This document shows, one piece after another, positions 22,424-41,472 of a stretch of 64,000 bases of DNA. Position 1 is the first letter of the stretch. Each line of letters begins with the position of its first letter. The stretch is from Fomes fomentarius. Its lineage: Eukaryota; Basidiomycota; Agaricomycetes; Polyporales; Polyporaceae. The stretch lies in contig JABYQN010000009.1 of the NCBI GenBank assembly GCA_022606135.1, forward strand, positions 1,079,001 to 1,143,000. Direction: 5' to 3'. The notes below the pieces were generated by a model. The model saw nothing but the letters and a program-made list of their open reading frames with translations, did not search any database and was not told the origin of the DNA. Made by a program: the position numbers and the translations under genes.

Positions 22424-25302
22424 ATGTCTGCAAATGCAAACGAGCCAATCTTGCCCCAGGGCGCGGGCTACGGAGTGGGTGAGTTCGCACCGACCGTTTG
22501 GGCCGCGATCTTTGAACTGAGTCCACCGTTTTAAATGTGCAGTTGTCGGTATGGCCCTATCCCGTCCTACTTATCTTTGTTACTGGCACTGATTATGTGG
22601 CAGGAATTGGCTTATTCTTCAGCGCCTTTATGGTTTGTTTGACCGCGATCCAGGCGCGATATACTGGCTTCTCGCCCAAGAACTCGGAGGAGTTCAATAG
22701 CGCCTCAAGAAGCGTCAAACCTGGCCTCATCGCCTCCGGTATCGTCTCCGCATGGACATGGGCTGCAACACTCGTCAGTCCTTTCATATATATGCCCATT
22801 CCTTTGAGAGGATTCCTGACCCACGACTCTCGCAGTTGCAATCAAGTGCGGTCGCGTACAAGAATGGAATCTCTGGACCGTGGTGGTATGGCGCGGGTGC
22901 AACAGTACAGGTCCTTCTCTTTGCACAGGTATGCTCTCCTTCATCCGTACCCTGTCCTCCGTTCGCCAACTATCGCACTCCTTATAGCTTGCAGCCAAGC
23001 TCAAGCTCAATGCCCCTCACGCGCATACATGGCTCGAAATTGTCGCCGCACGCTGGGGAACGGTTGCACATCTCGTCTTCATGTTCTTCGGATTGGCGAC
23101 AAACGTCATCGTCTCGTCCATGCTCATCCTCGGAGGCTCTGCAACGGTCACGGCATTGACAGGCATGCATACAATCGCTGTGAGTGCCGCATATACTCCA
23201 ATGGTTCATGGCATGGTCTCACCGCTGAATACTATCAAGGCGTGCTTCCTAATCCCGCTCGGCGTCGCGATTTACGTTGTCGTCGGTGGAATGCGCGCTA
23301 CGCTCTTGTGTGACTAGTCAGTCCTGCCTTTCCATCCCTCTCATCTGGCCTAATGCGACGCCCTGGCATATAGCACACACACTGCAGTCCTCTTCGCGAT
23401 CATCTTCGTCTTCGTGTTCACCGTCTATGCGACGAGCGAAAAGATAGGCAGCTTCAGCGCGATGCACGCCCTACTCACCAAGGCTGCCGCAGACCAGCCC
23501 GTCGCGGGCAACGCCCACGGCTCGTACATCACCATGCGCTCCAAGAACGGCCTCATCTTTGGCGTCATCAACGTCATCGGGAACTTCGCGACTGTCTTCC
23601 AGGACCAGGCGGTGAGTATCTCCTCAAATCTTCAGGCCATGCCTCCATTCATGGATGCTGACACGATTTCGACACGCAGTACTGGCAACGCGCCATCGCG
23701 AGCCGGCCCGCTTCCTGTGTCAAAGCGTACCTCCTAGGCGGCCTCGCCTGGTTCGCGATCCCGTTCATGTTCTCCACCACCCTCGGCCTCGCGGCCGTCG
23801 CCCTCCGCGGGGACCCTGCCATGCGCGTGCTCACCCCAGAGGACGTCTCCGCCGGTCTGCCAGCGTCTGCCGCTGCCGCTGCGATTCTGGGCAAGTCGGG
23901 TGCCGCGGCGCTGCTCATCGTGCTGTTCTTGGCGGTCACGTCGGCGACGAGCGCGGAGCTCATCGCGGTGTCGTCGTTGTTGACGTATGATGTGTACAAG
24001 GTGTGTCCTCGGTCTGCAGTATTTCTCTGTGGAGAACATGATGTTGACGGCCCCTGGCTCAGAAATATATCAACCCGAGGGCGACGGACGCGCAGATCTT
24101 GAAGGTCTCCCATGCGATGGTCTGCAGATTCAATCATATCGTAGATCCCATGCTTACTATTCCCTCAAACTGTGCAGGTGGCGCTCTTCGCGATCGTCAT
24201 GGGCATCCTCGGCCTCATCTTCTTCTACATCGGCATCTCTATGGGCTGGCTTTACGTGAGTTCATTCAATCAACTAGCAACATCTCCCTCTTTGACCTGA
24301 CATCGTCCTTCATAGGAATTCATGGGTGTCGCGCTCGGCTCGGCCGTAGTACCCATCGCGATGTGCATCACCTGGAGCAAGGCGAACAAGTGGGGCTCCA
24401 TCGGCGGTGCCGTCTCAGGCTTCTGCGCAGGCGTGATTGCGTGGCTCGTCACCACGTCCGCGCTCAACGGGAGCGAGCTCACCGTGACGACGACTGGCGG
24501 CGACTTGGAGATGCTCGCGGGCAACCTTGCGTCGATCGGAGTGGGCGGTATAGTCACTATTGTCACCTCGTTGATCGTCAGTTCTCCTCTCCCCCCCCCC
24601 CTCTTTCTATCCGCTCTGTCCAGCTGACTGACGATGATTTCTCGGACGACACGTAGTGGCCGGAAAACTTCGACTTCGAGGCGACGCGCGCGATCAACAA
24701 GGTCGTGCACACCGAGAACTTACCCTCCCAGGCTGCTCCGCAGAACTTGCCCTCGCTATACGAATCCGCGAGCGAGAAGAAGCGCGAGTCGACGGACGTC
24801 ACGTCTGAAGCTGTTTCAGCCGAGGCCGCCGCAGAGGAAGAAGACAAGGAGCTCGACCCCGTCGCGCTCAACAAGTCGTTCAGGCTCGCCGCGTGGTCAT
24901 CTGTCGCCCTCGTACGTCTTCTTCTCCTCTCTCTCTTCTCCTCTCTTGTGCATGGTGCTCACTCAGCCACCGGGGGACAGACGCTGGTGATGCTCATCAT
25001 CATCCCCTTCCCGCTCTTCTTCGCGCAGACGGTGTACGGCGTGCACGGGCTCACCGCGTGGGTCGTCATTGGCATGATCTGGGCGTTCTGCTCGGCCATC
25101 GCGGTCGTGCTGTACCCGCTGTACGAGAGCCGTGAGGCATTGCTGGTGATTACGAAGGGTGTTGTTAAGGCACGTCTCCACCTCCTAAATCATTCCGGTA
25201 CGATTTGGTGCTTACCTTGGTCCCGTGGCACAGGATGTCTTCGCCCGCGGGGGTGGGAAGTATGTTGAACGCGAGTCAAAAGCAAAAGCAGGCGTCGCGT
25301 GA
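22424..25302 (+). CDS. DUR3-type urea/H+ symporter (sodium:solute symporter family)
   Basis: Plasma-membrane high-affinity urea (and possibly polyamine) transporter with about 15 helices. The protein starts at MSANANEPILPQGAGYG. Family landmarks follow: SPKNSEEFNSASRSVKPGLI, ASGIVSAWTWAATL, ISGPWWYGAGATVQVLLFAQ, HTWLEIVAARWGTVAHLVF, PLGVAIYVVVGGMRATLLCDY, FATVFQDQAYWQRAIASRP and SATSAELIAVSSLLTYDVYK. A charged cytosolic loop near 24700-24870 (Ser/Glu/Lys-rich) precedes the last helices. The final exon starts near 25235 and the stop is 25300-25302. The N-terminal coding sequence is joined through a 6-nt exon, TTGTCG at 22543-22548. It adds two valines and restores the family-typical GYGVVVG. 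Skipping it keeps the frame but loses those residues. The gene converges on the BEACH gene with 316 bases between. Confidence 0.95.
24591..24601. repeat. C11 homopolymer inside a DUR3 intron
   Basis: An uninterrupted run of eleven C residues lies within the pyrimidine-rich part of a DUR3 intron, between the exon ending VTSLI and the one starting WPENFDFE. Its length in the assembly may be unreliable. Confidence 0.7.
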
Positions 25303-25618
25303 GGACGCAGGACACAATCAAGTGAGATGAAGGTTTCTTGTAATGAACTTATGATGGCCACTGTAGATGTAGCAGCAGTTTCTCTCCCACCTATCCCCCA
25401 TGGGACCGGTCCCTATGGAGAACAGATACACCGCAGAACACGTTCTCCTACTTCTTGCCCGTCTCCCTCCATCATCTCTTGAATCCTAAGATATGCCGGA
25501 GGTGGGTGTAATACAATTACGCTGGTATCATAGATATGTGTAAATCCGTGGGGTAGTGTACATGCGAGGAGTGTAGGCCGACAGCGCGAAAAGCACAAGT
25601 ACACATGTAGGAAATCTA
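25303..25618. other. convergent 3' flanks of DUR3 and BEACH gene
   Basis: Facing 3' UTRs. No independent gene was seen. Confidence 0.5.
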
Positions 25619-33292
<7,674 letters not shown>

Positions 33293-34008
33293 ATCGAGAA
33301 AGGGATAGTGAAGCCGGGAAGAGCTACCAGAGTTCCAGCTATGCGTATATCGTTCAGATAGTCGTGAGCATTGCTGTCGCGGGTCGGACAGCGGGCAGGT
33401 CGAGGAGGAGGGGGTTGTCAACTAAGCGACTTCGGCTTCAGCCACCGCGACTCATGTTAGTGCCCATCATCCTGCAACCTGTGCAAGCGCGGCGACCTGC
33501 ATTTTTGATCGCCCTTCCTCGCACTCAACAACTGTCGCACTCGTCTCTATACATCATGATGCACGCCGCAGTCGAATACAACACTTCACAAGCACCTATC
33601 CATATGGGCGCTTGTACATGACCCACGCATCCCGGCGAAAGACCGGTCATCCTTTGGCCCTCCAAATAGCCATCTTAGGCTCACCCGGCCGAGCCGGGAG
33701 CAACTTTTACCATCCTCCGGCCATCTTTGGGCATGCCAGTAAGTAGCCGATAGCATCCGAGCGAATCCTGCGCTTCTGGGGAAATTTCCACGTTCAGGTC
33801 GTAATGAATATTGTACGTACGTACATGTCATCGAACCTTTGCTTCTAAATCATTTGGGCGAACGGCCTCGAACATCTCAGCTACTATTACACTCCGGCAA
33901 GGCACTATAGCACGGCACACAGCTACTAACTGGCGAACTCGACTGATTGACTCTCTCTTGTGTCTCGCTGTTTCCTTTCATTCGTTCATCGACTAAGAAA
34001 CTGGGGAA
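33293..34008. other. divergent promoter region
   Basis: Intergenic region between the start codons of the BEACH gene (-) and the Kre9-like gene (+). No gene or clear TATA box was recognised. Confidence 0.5.
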
Positions 34009-34913
34009 ATGCTGGGCCTACTCCTCGTCTCGCTGTTCTCGCTTGCTAGAGTCGTCTTCGCCAGCATCTATGGTGTATATCCGATCGCGAATACGGTCCT
34101 CAGTGCAGGGCGTCTGAACACTGTTCGTTGGATCGATGATGGAACACGACCGAGTATCCGGAACATGGGAAAGGTTACGATTGATCTCTATGTCGGTGAG
34201 GTATGTCTTGTCCTTCATGAATTCTTCCGCTATATAAGATGGTGCAAACCATCTCCTCGCCAATGGGCTCTTCAACGGGCGTAGTCGGTGGCATATCGTG
34301 CGTCGTGCGTGATGCTGTCGTTGTTATGCGAGGAAGCAGAGATATATGCTCAATCAAACCGCACCAGAGCTACATAGCGACGCTAGCGGACTTGGTCGAT
34401 CCCAGGGACCTCTCGACCGATGTGTGGATTTCTCCTAGCTGGAGGCATAACGGCTCAGACTAGTACGTGTCCTTCGACATGCTCGATTTTCTGAGCTGAT
34501 CCTTGCGTCTTAGCCACATGCGATTTGTCTGTCAACATCCTCCTGTGACTATCTATACGGCCGACTTCACGATCACTGGCATGACTAGCTTGTTTCCCTT
34601 GCACGGTCCTATCATCGACCCTCACAACGACAGTGCTGCAAGCGTTGTCTATTTTACGCCCCAGCTGACGCTCGTCCTTCCTGATACGACTACCGTCTCG
34701 AATCTGAAACCCGTACCAAGCACTACCAGGGCATCGCCTACACCGTCCTCGTCGACGACTCTCCAGGATGAAGGCTCAGGTTTATCTGGTCCTCGCAATG
34801 GGGCATTAACCGCTGGAGTTCGCAAGCGGCCGACAGTCGACCTGGAGCGGCTCAAGTTCCGATTCGTCTTCGTCTTCTGGCCGACGCTCATCGGCATCAC
34901 TATGGCTCTGTAG
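34009..34913 (+). CDS. secreted Kre9/Knh1-like (Ser-Thr-rich GPI-anchor family) protein
   Basis: Small cell-surface protein with an N-terminal signal peptide (MLGLLLVSLFSLARVVFA). One Kre9/Knh1-like beta-sandwich domain follows: YPIANTVLSAGRLNTVRWID, then GKVTIDLYVGE, YIATLADLVDP, VWISPSWRHNGSDYHMRFV and YTADFTITG. A Ser/Thr/Pro-rich stretch and a hydrophobic C-terminus (FRFVFVFWPTLIGITMAL) come after that. The tail suggests a GPI signal or a single anchor. Exon 1 ends at 34200. The best family match joins it to AGC at 34368, a 167-nt intron; an alternative acceptor before 34239 also keeps the frame. Members of this family are implicated in beta-1,6-glucan or wall assembly, but the biochemical role is unknown. 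Confidence 0.8.
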
Positions 34914-35421
34914 GCTTTTCGACAGGTTCGCAATCCTAGTAGGACCGTGGACTTGGTGGATACGTCACAACATTTCCTCTTGATTCTCGCGTATGACTAT
35001 ATGTATTGATATGTATTGATGTGTCTCGATGAACATGTTACTTTGCGTGTACTTCCTGCGATGTACTTATCGATGACAGTCTATCCTCGAATCCTCATTG
35101 GTCACTGGTGTGAGCTGCACTGCAGGGTGCGGATGATCATGATCGCGATCAACGATTTGTCGACGCTAACATAACATTGGTTGGTCGGGGAAGAGACGGA
35201 GAGAGACGGGCCAATGGAGGGCGAGCAGCGGACACGGAAGAGACAAACGCCGCGAGGGCCGAAACACCTGATCGCGTCGGCGCAGTGCACCGAATGGCCA
35301 TCCAGCCAAATACGGACGCTGCTCGTCATCACCTTTCCACCCGCCCACATCGTCGAATTCGACTCTCTTCCACCTTCTTTCTTCTCCTCACCACGAGCGA
35401 CGTCTAGCAGGTCTCCTAGCG
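34914..35421. other. intergenic, OGDH promoter
   Basis: No gene was recognised. It contains a short imperfect ATATGTATTGAT duplication near 35000-35022 and the leader of the dehydrogenase gene. Confidence 0.4.
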
Positions 35422-38400
35422 ATGCACAGGCTCGCTCGTCTTCCCCGTGTCGTGCAGGCTCTGCACGGGTCTCGCTACCGCTACGGCGTGCAGCCCTTCG
35501 TGCAGTCCGTCCGTGCGCTCGCGACTGCCTCACCCGCGCAGCCTCCTTCGTCTAATGACCCCTTCGCAAATGGCACGAACACCTACTACGTCGAGGAGAT
35601 GTACAGACTCTGGCGGCAGGATCCCAAGTCTGTCCACGCATCCTGGGACGTCTACTTTTCTGGCATGGACAAGGGCCTACCAAGCTTCAAAGCTTTCCAG
35701 CCCCCACCCAATCTCGTCCCTGCGCCCGCCGACGGCGCACCTGCCCTACACGCGAGTGGAGGAGCCGAGCTGGATGACCACTTGAAGGTGCGCGATCCCA
35801 TATAATTTACTCGACGCGCTCTGATTGCTCCTCAGGTCCAACTGCTCGTCCGCGCTTACCAAGTTCGCGGTCACCACGTTGCCGACCTCGACCCCCTCGG
35901 TATCCTCGACCCTGACCTCAACCCGGTTCATCCTCCAGAACTCGAGCTTAGCCGCTATGGGTTCACTGAGCGCGACCTCGACAAGCAGATCACCCTTGGT
36001 CCTGGTATTCTCCCTCACTTCGCTACCGAGGATCGGAAAAGCATGTCGCTTGGGGAGATCATCAAACTCTGCAAGCGCATTTATTGTATGTGTCAATCGT
36101 CGTACCGAGTGACTTGAGCAATCTCGTACTGACGCACGCGTTCAGGCGGAGCCATCGGTATTCAGTACGTGCACATCCCTGACAAGGAACAGTGCGACTG
36201 GATCCGGGAACGTGTCGAGATTCCGAAGCCTTGGAACTACACCGTCGAGGAGAAGCGTATGGTCCTGGACCGTCTGATCTGGTCAGACTCGTTTGAGAAG
36301 TACATCTCTAGCAAGTACCCTAACGAAAAGCGATTCGGTCTGGAGGGTTGCGAGGCCCTTATTCCTGGTATGAAGGCTCTTATCGACCGTTCTGTCGAGC
36401 ACGGTGTCAAGCATGTCACTATTGGTATGCCTCACCGTGGTCGTCTCAATGTCCTCGCAAACGTCATCCGGAAACCCCTCGAGGCTATCCTCAACGAGTT
36501 CTCTGGCACGGCCGAGGACGACGACAACCCAGCCGGTGACGTCAAGTATCACTTGGGCGCTAACTATGTTCGGCCAACGCCGTCAGGCAAGAAGGTTGCA
36601 CTCTCGCTCGTTGCGAACCCTTCCCACCTTGAGGCGGAGGACCCTGTTGTCCTGGGCAAGACCCGCGCCCTCCAGCACTTCGAACATGACGAGCAGAACC
36701 ACAACACTGCAATGGGTGTCCTGCTCCATGGTGACGCTGCGTTCGCCGGGCAGGGTATTGTGTACGAGACCACGGGCTTCCATACTCTCCCTAACTATGG
36801 CACTGGAGGAACCATTCATCTGATCGTCAACAACCAGATCGGCTTTACTACCGACCCCCGCTTCTCGCGTTCAACGCCTTACCCCTCCGACATCGCGAAG
36901 GCAATCGACGCACCCATCTTCCACGTCAATGGCGATAACGTTGAGGCTGTAAACTTCGTCTGCCAGCTTGCGGCCGATTGGCGTGCCAAGTGGAAGAAGG
37001 ACGTCGTTATCGATATTGTCTGCTATCGTCGCCACGGTCACAACGAGACCGACCAGCCAAGCTTCACGCAACCGCGTATGTATAAGGCGATCGAGAAGCA
37101 GCCTACGACTCTCACGAAGTACACTCAGTTCCTCGTTAACCGGGGTACCTTCACGGAGAAGGACATCGAGGAGCACAAGAAGTGGGTGTGGGGCACGCTC
37201 GAGAAGTCTGCCGCTGGCGCGAAGGACTATGTACCCTCTAGTAAAGAGTGGCTGTCTGCTTCGTGGCCAGGCTTCCCATCGCCCAAAGAGCTCGCGGAGA
37301 GGGCGCTCCCTACTCGTGCCACTGGTAGCGACCAGGAGACCCTCAAGCACATCGGCAAGGTCATCTCATCCTTCCCCAACGGTTTCAAGCCTCATCGGAA
37401 TCTTGCGCGTATCCTCACCACTCGCGGTAAGACGGTCGAGGAGGGAACGAACATTGACTGGGCGACCGCTGAGGCGCTTGCGTTTGGTTCGCTCGCACAG
37501 GAGAAGATTCACGTTCGTCTATCCGGCCAGGATGTCGAGCGTGGTACGTTCTCGCAGCGCCATGCCGTCATCCACGATCAGGAGAATGAGCAGCAATATG
37601 TTCCCCTCAACGACCTTGGTTCGAACCAGGCGCGCTTCGTCGTCTGCAACTCGTCGCTGTCGGAGTTCGGTGCGCTCGGCTTCGAGCTCGGCTACTCCCT
37701 TGTCTCACCTGATGCGCTCACGATATGGGAGGCGCAGTTTGGTGACTTTGCGAACAACGCGCAGTGTATCATCGACCAGTTCATCGCGTCTGGCGAGCGC
37801 AAGTGGCTCCAGCGCACGGGTCTCGTCGTCAACTTGCCTCACGGTTTCGACGGCCAGGGTCCCGAGCACTCTAGCGGTCGTCTCGAGCGGTTCTTGCAGC
37901 TGTGCGATGACCACCCGCACCACTTCCCGTCGGCGGAGAAGATTGAGAGGCAGCACCAGGACTGCAACATGCAGATCGTTTACCCGACGACGCCTGCTAA
38001 CTACGTACGTGTTATGCTTGCGATGCGCTGCTTGTTTGTGACTGATTTGTGTCTGTAGTTCCATGTGCTCCGTCGCCAGATCCACCGCGACTTCCGCAAG
38101 CCGCTCATCGTCTTCTTCTCGAAGTCGCTCCTACGTCACCCGAAGGCTCGCTCCGAGCTCTCGGAGATGGTCGGCGACACGCACTTCCTGCGCTACCTCC
38201 CTGATTCCCACCCCGATCACTTAGTCGCGCCCGAGAACGTCCGCCGCCATATTCTATGCACTGGTGCGTAGCCGTCATAGCCGTGGTCTGCACGTGCACG
38301 TACTGACGACCTGACAGGCCAGGTCTACCAGACTCTCCTCCAGGAGCGTGAAGACAAGGGCATCAATGACGTTGTGATCAGCAGGGTCGAGCAGATTTCA

Positions 38401-38721
38401 CCCTTCCCCTACGATCTCGTGAGTTCAAGTCCGTATATGCACATTTGACAGGCCCGCTAACAGACGCCTCTTCAGCTCACTCCTCACCTTGACAAGTACC
38501 CCAACGCGGACATACTCTGGTGCCAGGAGGAGCCGCTCAACAACGGCGCGTGGACTTACGTCGGCCCTCGCATCCTAACTGCCGCGAACGAGACGCAGCA
38601 CCACAAGGGCAAGTACCCGTTGTACGCCGGCCGTGAGCCAACGAGCTCCGTGGCGACTGGCAGCAAGGCGATCCACAAGAAGCAGATCGAGCAGTTCCTC
38701 GCGACGGCGTTTGCCCAGTAG
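35422..38721 (+). CDS. kgd1: 2-oxoglutarate dehydrogenase E1 component, mitochondrial
   Basis: Thiamine-diphosphate-dependent E1 subunit of the 2-oxoglutarate dehydrogenase complex in the mitochondrial matrix. It decarboxylates 2-oxoglutarate and passes the succinyl group to E2 lipoate. The N-terminus is an Arg-rich presequence ([20 protein letters not shown]), followed by the E1-specific segment [20 protein letters not shown]. Core motifs: [103 protein letters not shown], then the pyrimidine-binding half ([34 protein letters not shown]) and the C-terminal [14 protein letters not shown]. Length is close to the usual 1,000 residues. Six exons, most of the protein in one exon from 36145 to about 38004. 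Ends FAQ-stop at 38721. Confidence 0.98.
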
Positions 38722-39437
38722 ATGGTCTGCTCTCCTTTCACATCATGTTTTGACAGCTTGTGTGCCCACCGTGCCCATCATGATTTAGTACTTGTAGAAA
38801 AGGATACATATATAATACCTATTCACGAACCTAGCCACTAGTATCTATATGAGTGTCGGACTTTTGGAAGCTCTGGGAAGGTGTCCCAGATGCCGGTATT
38901 GCTGCAGACGATGCCGTCTGCAGGCGTGGTGTGAGGCTGCTTGCTTCGAGTCCAGCACGTCATCGTCATACATCCCTCATACGATATGCGTATTTGCAAT
39001 CACACATGCAAATAGCTGTATACGATGCGAAAAAGTTGAACGAAAATATGTGTGTTTCTGCAGCGAGCTGGTGAGATTCAACACCCCGATTAGGTCGGAG
39101 TGGGAGAGAGCGCAATAGACGCTAAGAGATTTGGCCACATGCTTGAGGTCTCTGCGTTGACCACCATACCGCCGACGCCCTAATACCTGGACGCTTGGCC
39201 GATGAACTGGATACTTTTGCTCTGATAAGGATCTAGTTCTGCCGATTCGAAGTGTAGACGGGAGTAACGGCACTCCTGGTGGGGAAACCTGACGGTCCGG
39301 TGACCCAGTCCCAAGATAAGTGAATGGACTAGCGGCACCTTGCCGATTCCTTGAGCTCAGCAGCCTCGAGGACTTCCCTCAGCTGTGGTGCCCATGAAGA
39401 TCTTCGTAGGCCGTGGCAGTTTTTGCGTCCTCCCGCC
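38722..39437. other. intergenic, nothing recognised
   Basis: 3' UTR of the dehydrogenase and promoter of the Atg27-like gene. No coding sequence was recognised. Confidence 0.45.
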
Positions 39438-40998
39438 ATGTTCTCGAGCTTGCTCCTCCTGCTCACAGCAGCACTCACCTTCCTCGTGCTCGGGGTCCGC
39501 GCGGCGGACGACACGCCTCGATGGCGGCGGCGGCGGCTGAAGAACCTCGTAGACGAGTGCGCGTTCACGCTGGGGGAGACCAGCTTTGACCTGTGCCCGG
39601 TCGTGAACGCGAACGAGGGCGGGTGGTTGGTCGAGTTTGAGCGGAAGACGCCGCCGACGATCACGAAGACGTCGTACAGGATTGATCTGAAGGCGCCGCT
39701 CAAGAGGGACGAGAAGGTGCACCAGTACGACCAGGTCAGTACGCTCGACATTTTGGCTGCACTTGTGTCTGCGCTTGCGCTTTTTCTGTTCCTCTCATCT
39801 ACTCTCCCGGCTCCGTATCGCCGCGTGTCCGACGTGTAATCGCTCGCTCGCACGCACGCGGTGTGGGGCGTCCATGTGTATGTATCTATATATGCCTCGC
39901 GAACACTGTTCGAATGGAGGCTTAAAACGTTCAATGCCGTTGGTGTGCCGCGACGCTCAGTTGATATCTCCCCTGCCCCCAGTGCCCAGATGGGACTTGG
40001 ATCTGTGGAATCAGTACGTCCACTTAGTTGCGCTCCGCAGTGAACCAAGCTCATGTGCTTTGTCCCGAAAGTATCCAATCGCCGTCCATACCATGAAGAT
40101 GAGGAGCCGCGCGTGCTCCAAACTATTCCTGTCGCGGGCGCCATGGACCTCACGAAGTTCAACATCACAAAGTATCGCCCAGGCGTGAATGTAACCGCAG
40201 AGCGTGCCCTGGCGCGCGACGATCCAAAGAGTACGTCGCCGGCCTACTCTCTAACTTTCATGGAGAGCTGAAGAGCCGCTCGTAGCATCTGTCCTGCATA
40301 TTCGTCTGCACGGCGGGTACTATGTCTACGGCCAACAAATGGCTGATTTCCAGTTCCTATGCGACCGAAGCGTGGAGGAGGTATGCTCCTGTATACTGGT
40401 CGTTATCCACTAGGTAGACTGACTATTATCGCGGTTCCGACTGCGAATTGCGTAGCCGTCATCACCCGCGTATTCATGGACATGGAACCAGACGCACACA
40501 TTCCAATGGCGCACTCGACATGCATGCGGATCGGTGCCCGCCAAACCCGTCCCTCCCAAAGAGACGGTTCCACCTAAAGATACAGACACGGCTCCAGATG
40601 ACGAGGACAGTGGGACACCCCCGCCCGCCGAGGAGACACCTGATGGAGGGCTAGAGCTCATCGAGTACCCCACAGCCAGACGAAGGGCGCGCGACATGAT
40701 GATCCTGCTTCTCTCATCGTCCGCCGCGGTTATGGTGCTCGCATACTTGGCGTGGCATCCGCCAGCGCGCGTGCGGCAGTACGTGACGAGGTTTGTGAAG
40801 GCACACCCACGACTAGGCAGGTTCCGCGTTGGGGAGCATGTGCTTGTGCGCTGGGCGTACGAGGACCTGGAGATGGACGAGGATCTTGGCGAGGAGGACA
40901 CGATGGTCAATTTTTCCCCGGCGGACGAGGTGGACGAGGGCATCCCACTGAAGCCATCGCCGAGGAAGGGTAGGTGGACGAGCTATGGTACGGCATGA
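39438..40998 (+). CDS. Atg27-type MRH-domain membrane protein
   Basis: Type I membrane protein that cycles between Golgi, endosome and autophagosome-forming sites and assists Atg9 transport. The signal peptide is MFSSLLLLLTAALTFLVLGVRA. A luminal mannose-6-phosphate-receptor-homology domain follows, with paired cysteines: LVDECAFTLGETSFDLCPVV, then CPDGTWICG in a short exon, then an LHGGYYVYGQQMADFQFLCD segment and HTFQWRTRHACGS. A Pro/Thr/Asp-rich stalk comes next, then one transmembrane helix (MMILLLSSSAAVMVLAYLAW) and a cytosolic tail of about 80 residues. The tail contains an acidic patch and ends RWTSYGTA. Residues near the C-terminus in yeast Atg27 carry a sorting tyrosine motif, and the SYGTA end may be comparable. 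Start chosen at the ATG giving the signal peptide; an upstream in-frame extension from 39351 lacks an ATG start. Confidence 0.88.
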
Positions 40999-41472
40999 GA
41001 GGCTTTCTGGAGTGCTCCCTGAGCTATAGATGCGGATGTAGGTGTGTGTGCTCCCATGTAGTGGTATGGTGACTTCGGTATATGTGTGTGCCTCCGATGT
41101 ATCCCCAGTTATACTTGCCTGCTGTAGATTTACGGGCCACTATGTGGCCGTGTACTGTTGCTCTGTATTTTGAGGTGTACAATGAAACGATGTAACATAG
41201 ATGCTCCCTCCGATAGACTGGACGGACCGAAGTACCCGCTGAGCCCATATGTTGACGCAGGAGCATCCGACTATGAGGTATAGAAGTCCAGACATGAGAC
41301 ATGAATTGCGTGCTAACTAGCCGTGACTCATACTTAGTAGGCCCGGATATCTACCGTGTCCCAGTTTGGCAGCGAGCCTGCTGCATTTTCCCCCACAAGC
41401 GGCCTGGTGCATAAAGCTCTCGTTCGTTCGCCTCGGACGGGTGGGTCTGCACCGTATCCCGGCTATCCCAGC
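40999..41472. other. intergenic, nothing recognised
   Basis: 3' flank of the Atg27-like gene and promoter of the MFS gene. ATAAA at about 41411 could serve as a weak TATA element. Confidence 0.4.

Noticed and set aside
34201..34284. Alternative end of the Kre9-like protein by reading through the first intron
   Set aside because: The spliced form restores the conserved YIATLADLVDP and the rest of the domain. Read-through gives only a truncated 91-residue product.
36968..38041. 357-codon Arg/Ser-rich open frame inside the 2-oxoglutarate dehydrogenase exon
   Set aside because: It is the shifted frame of a highly conserved enzyme with G/C-rich third positions, which leaves long stop-free shadows. 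It has no domain of its own.
39329..40168. 279-codon minus-strand frame over the Atg27-like gene
   Set aside because: The + strand gives a complete signal peptide, MRH cysteines and a membrane helix. The minus frame has no recognisable features and ignores the introns.
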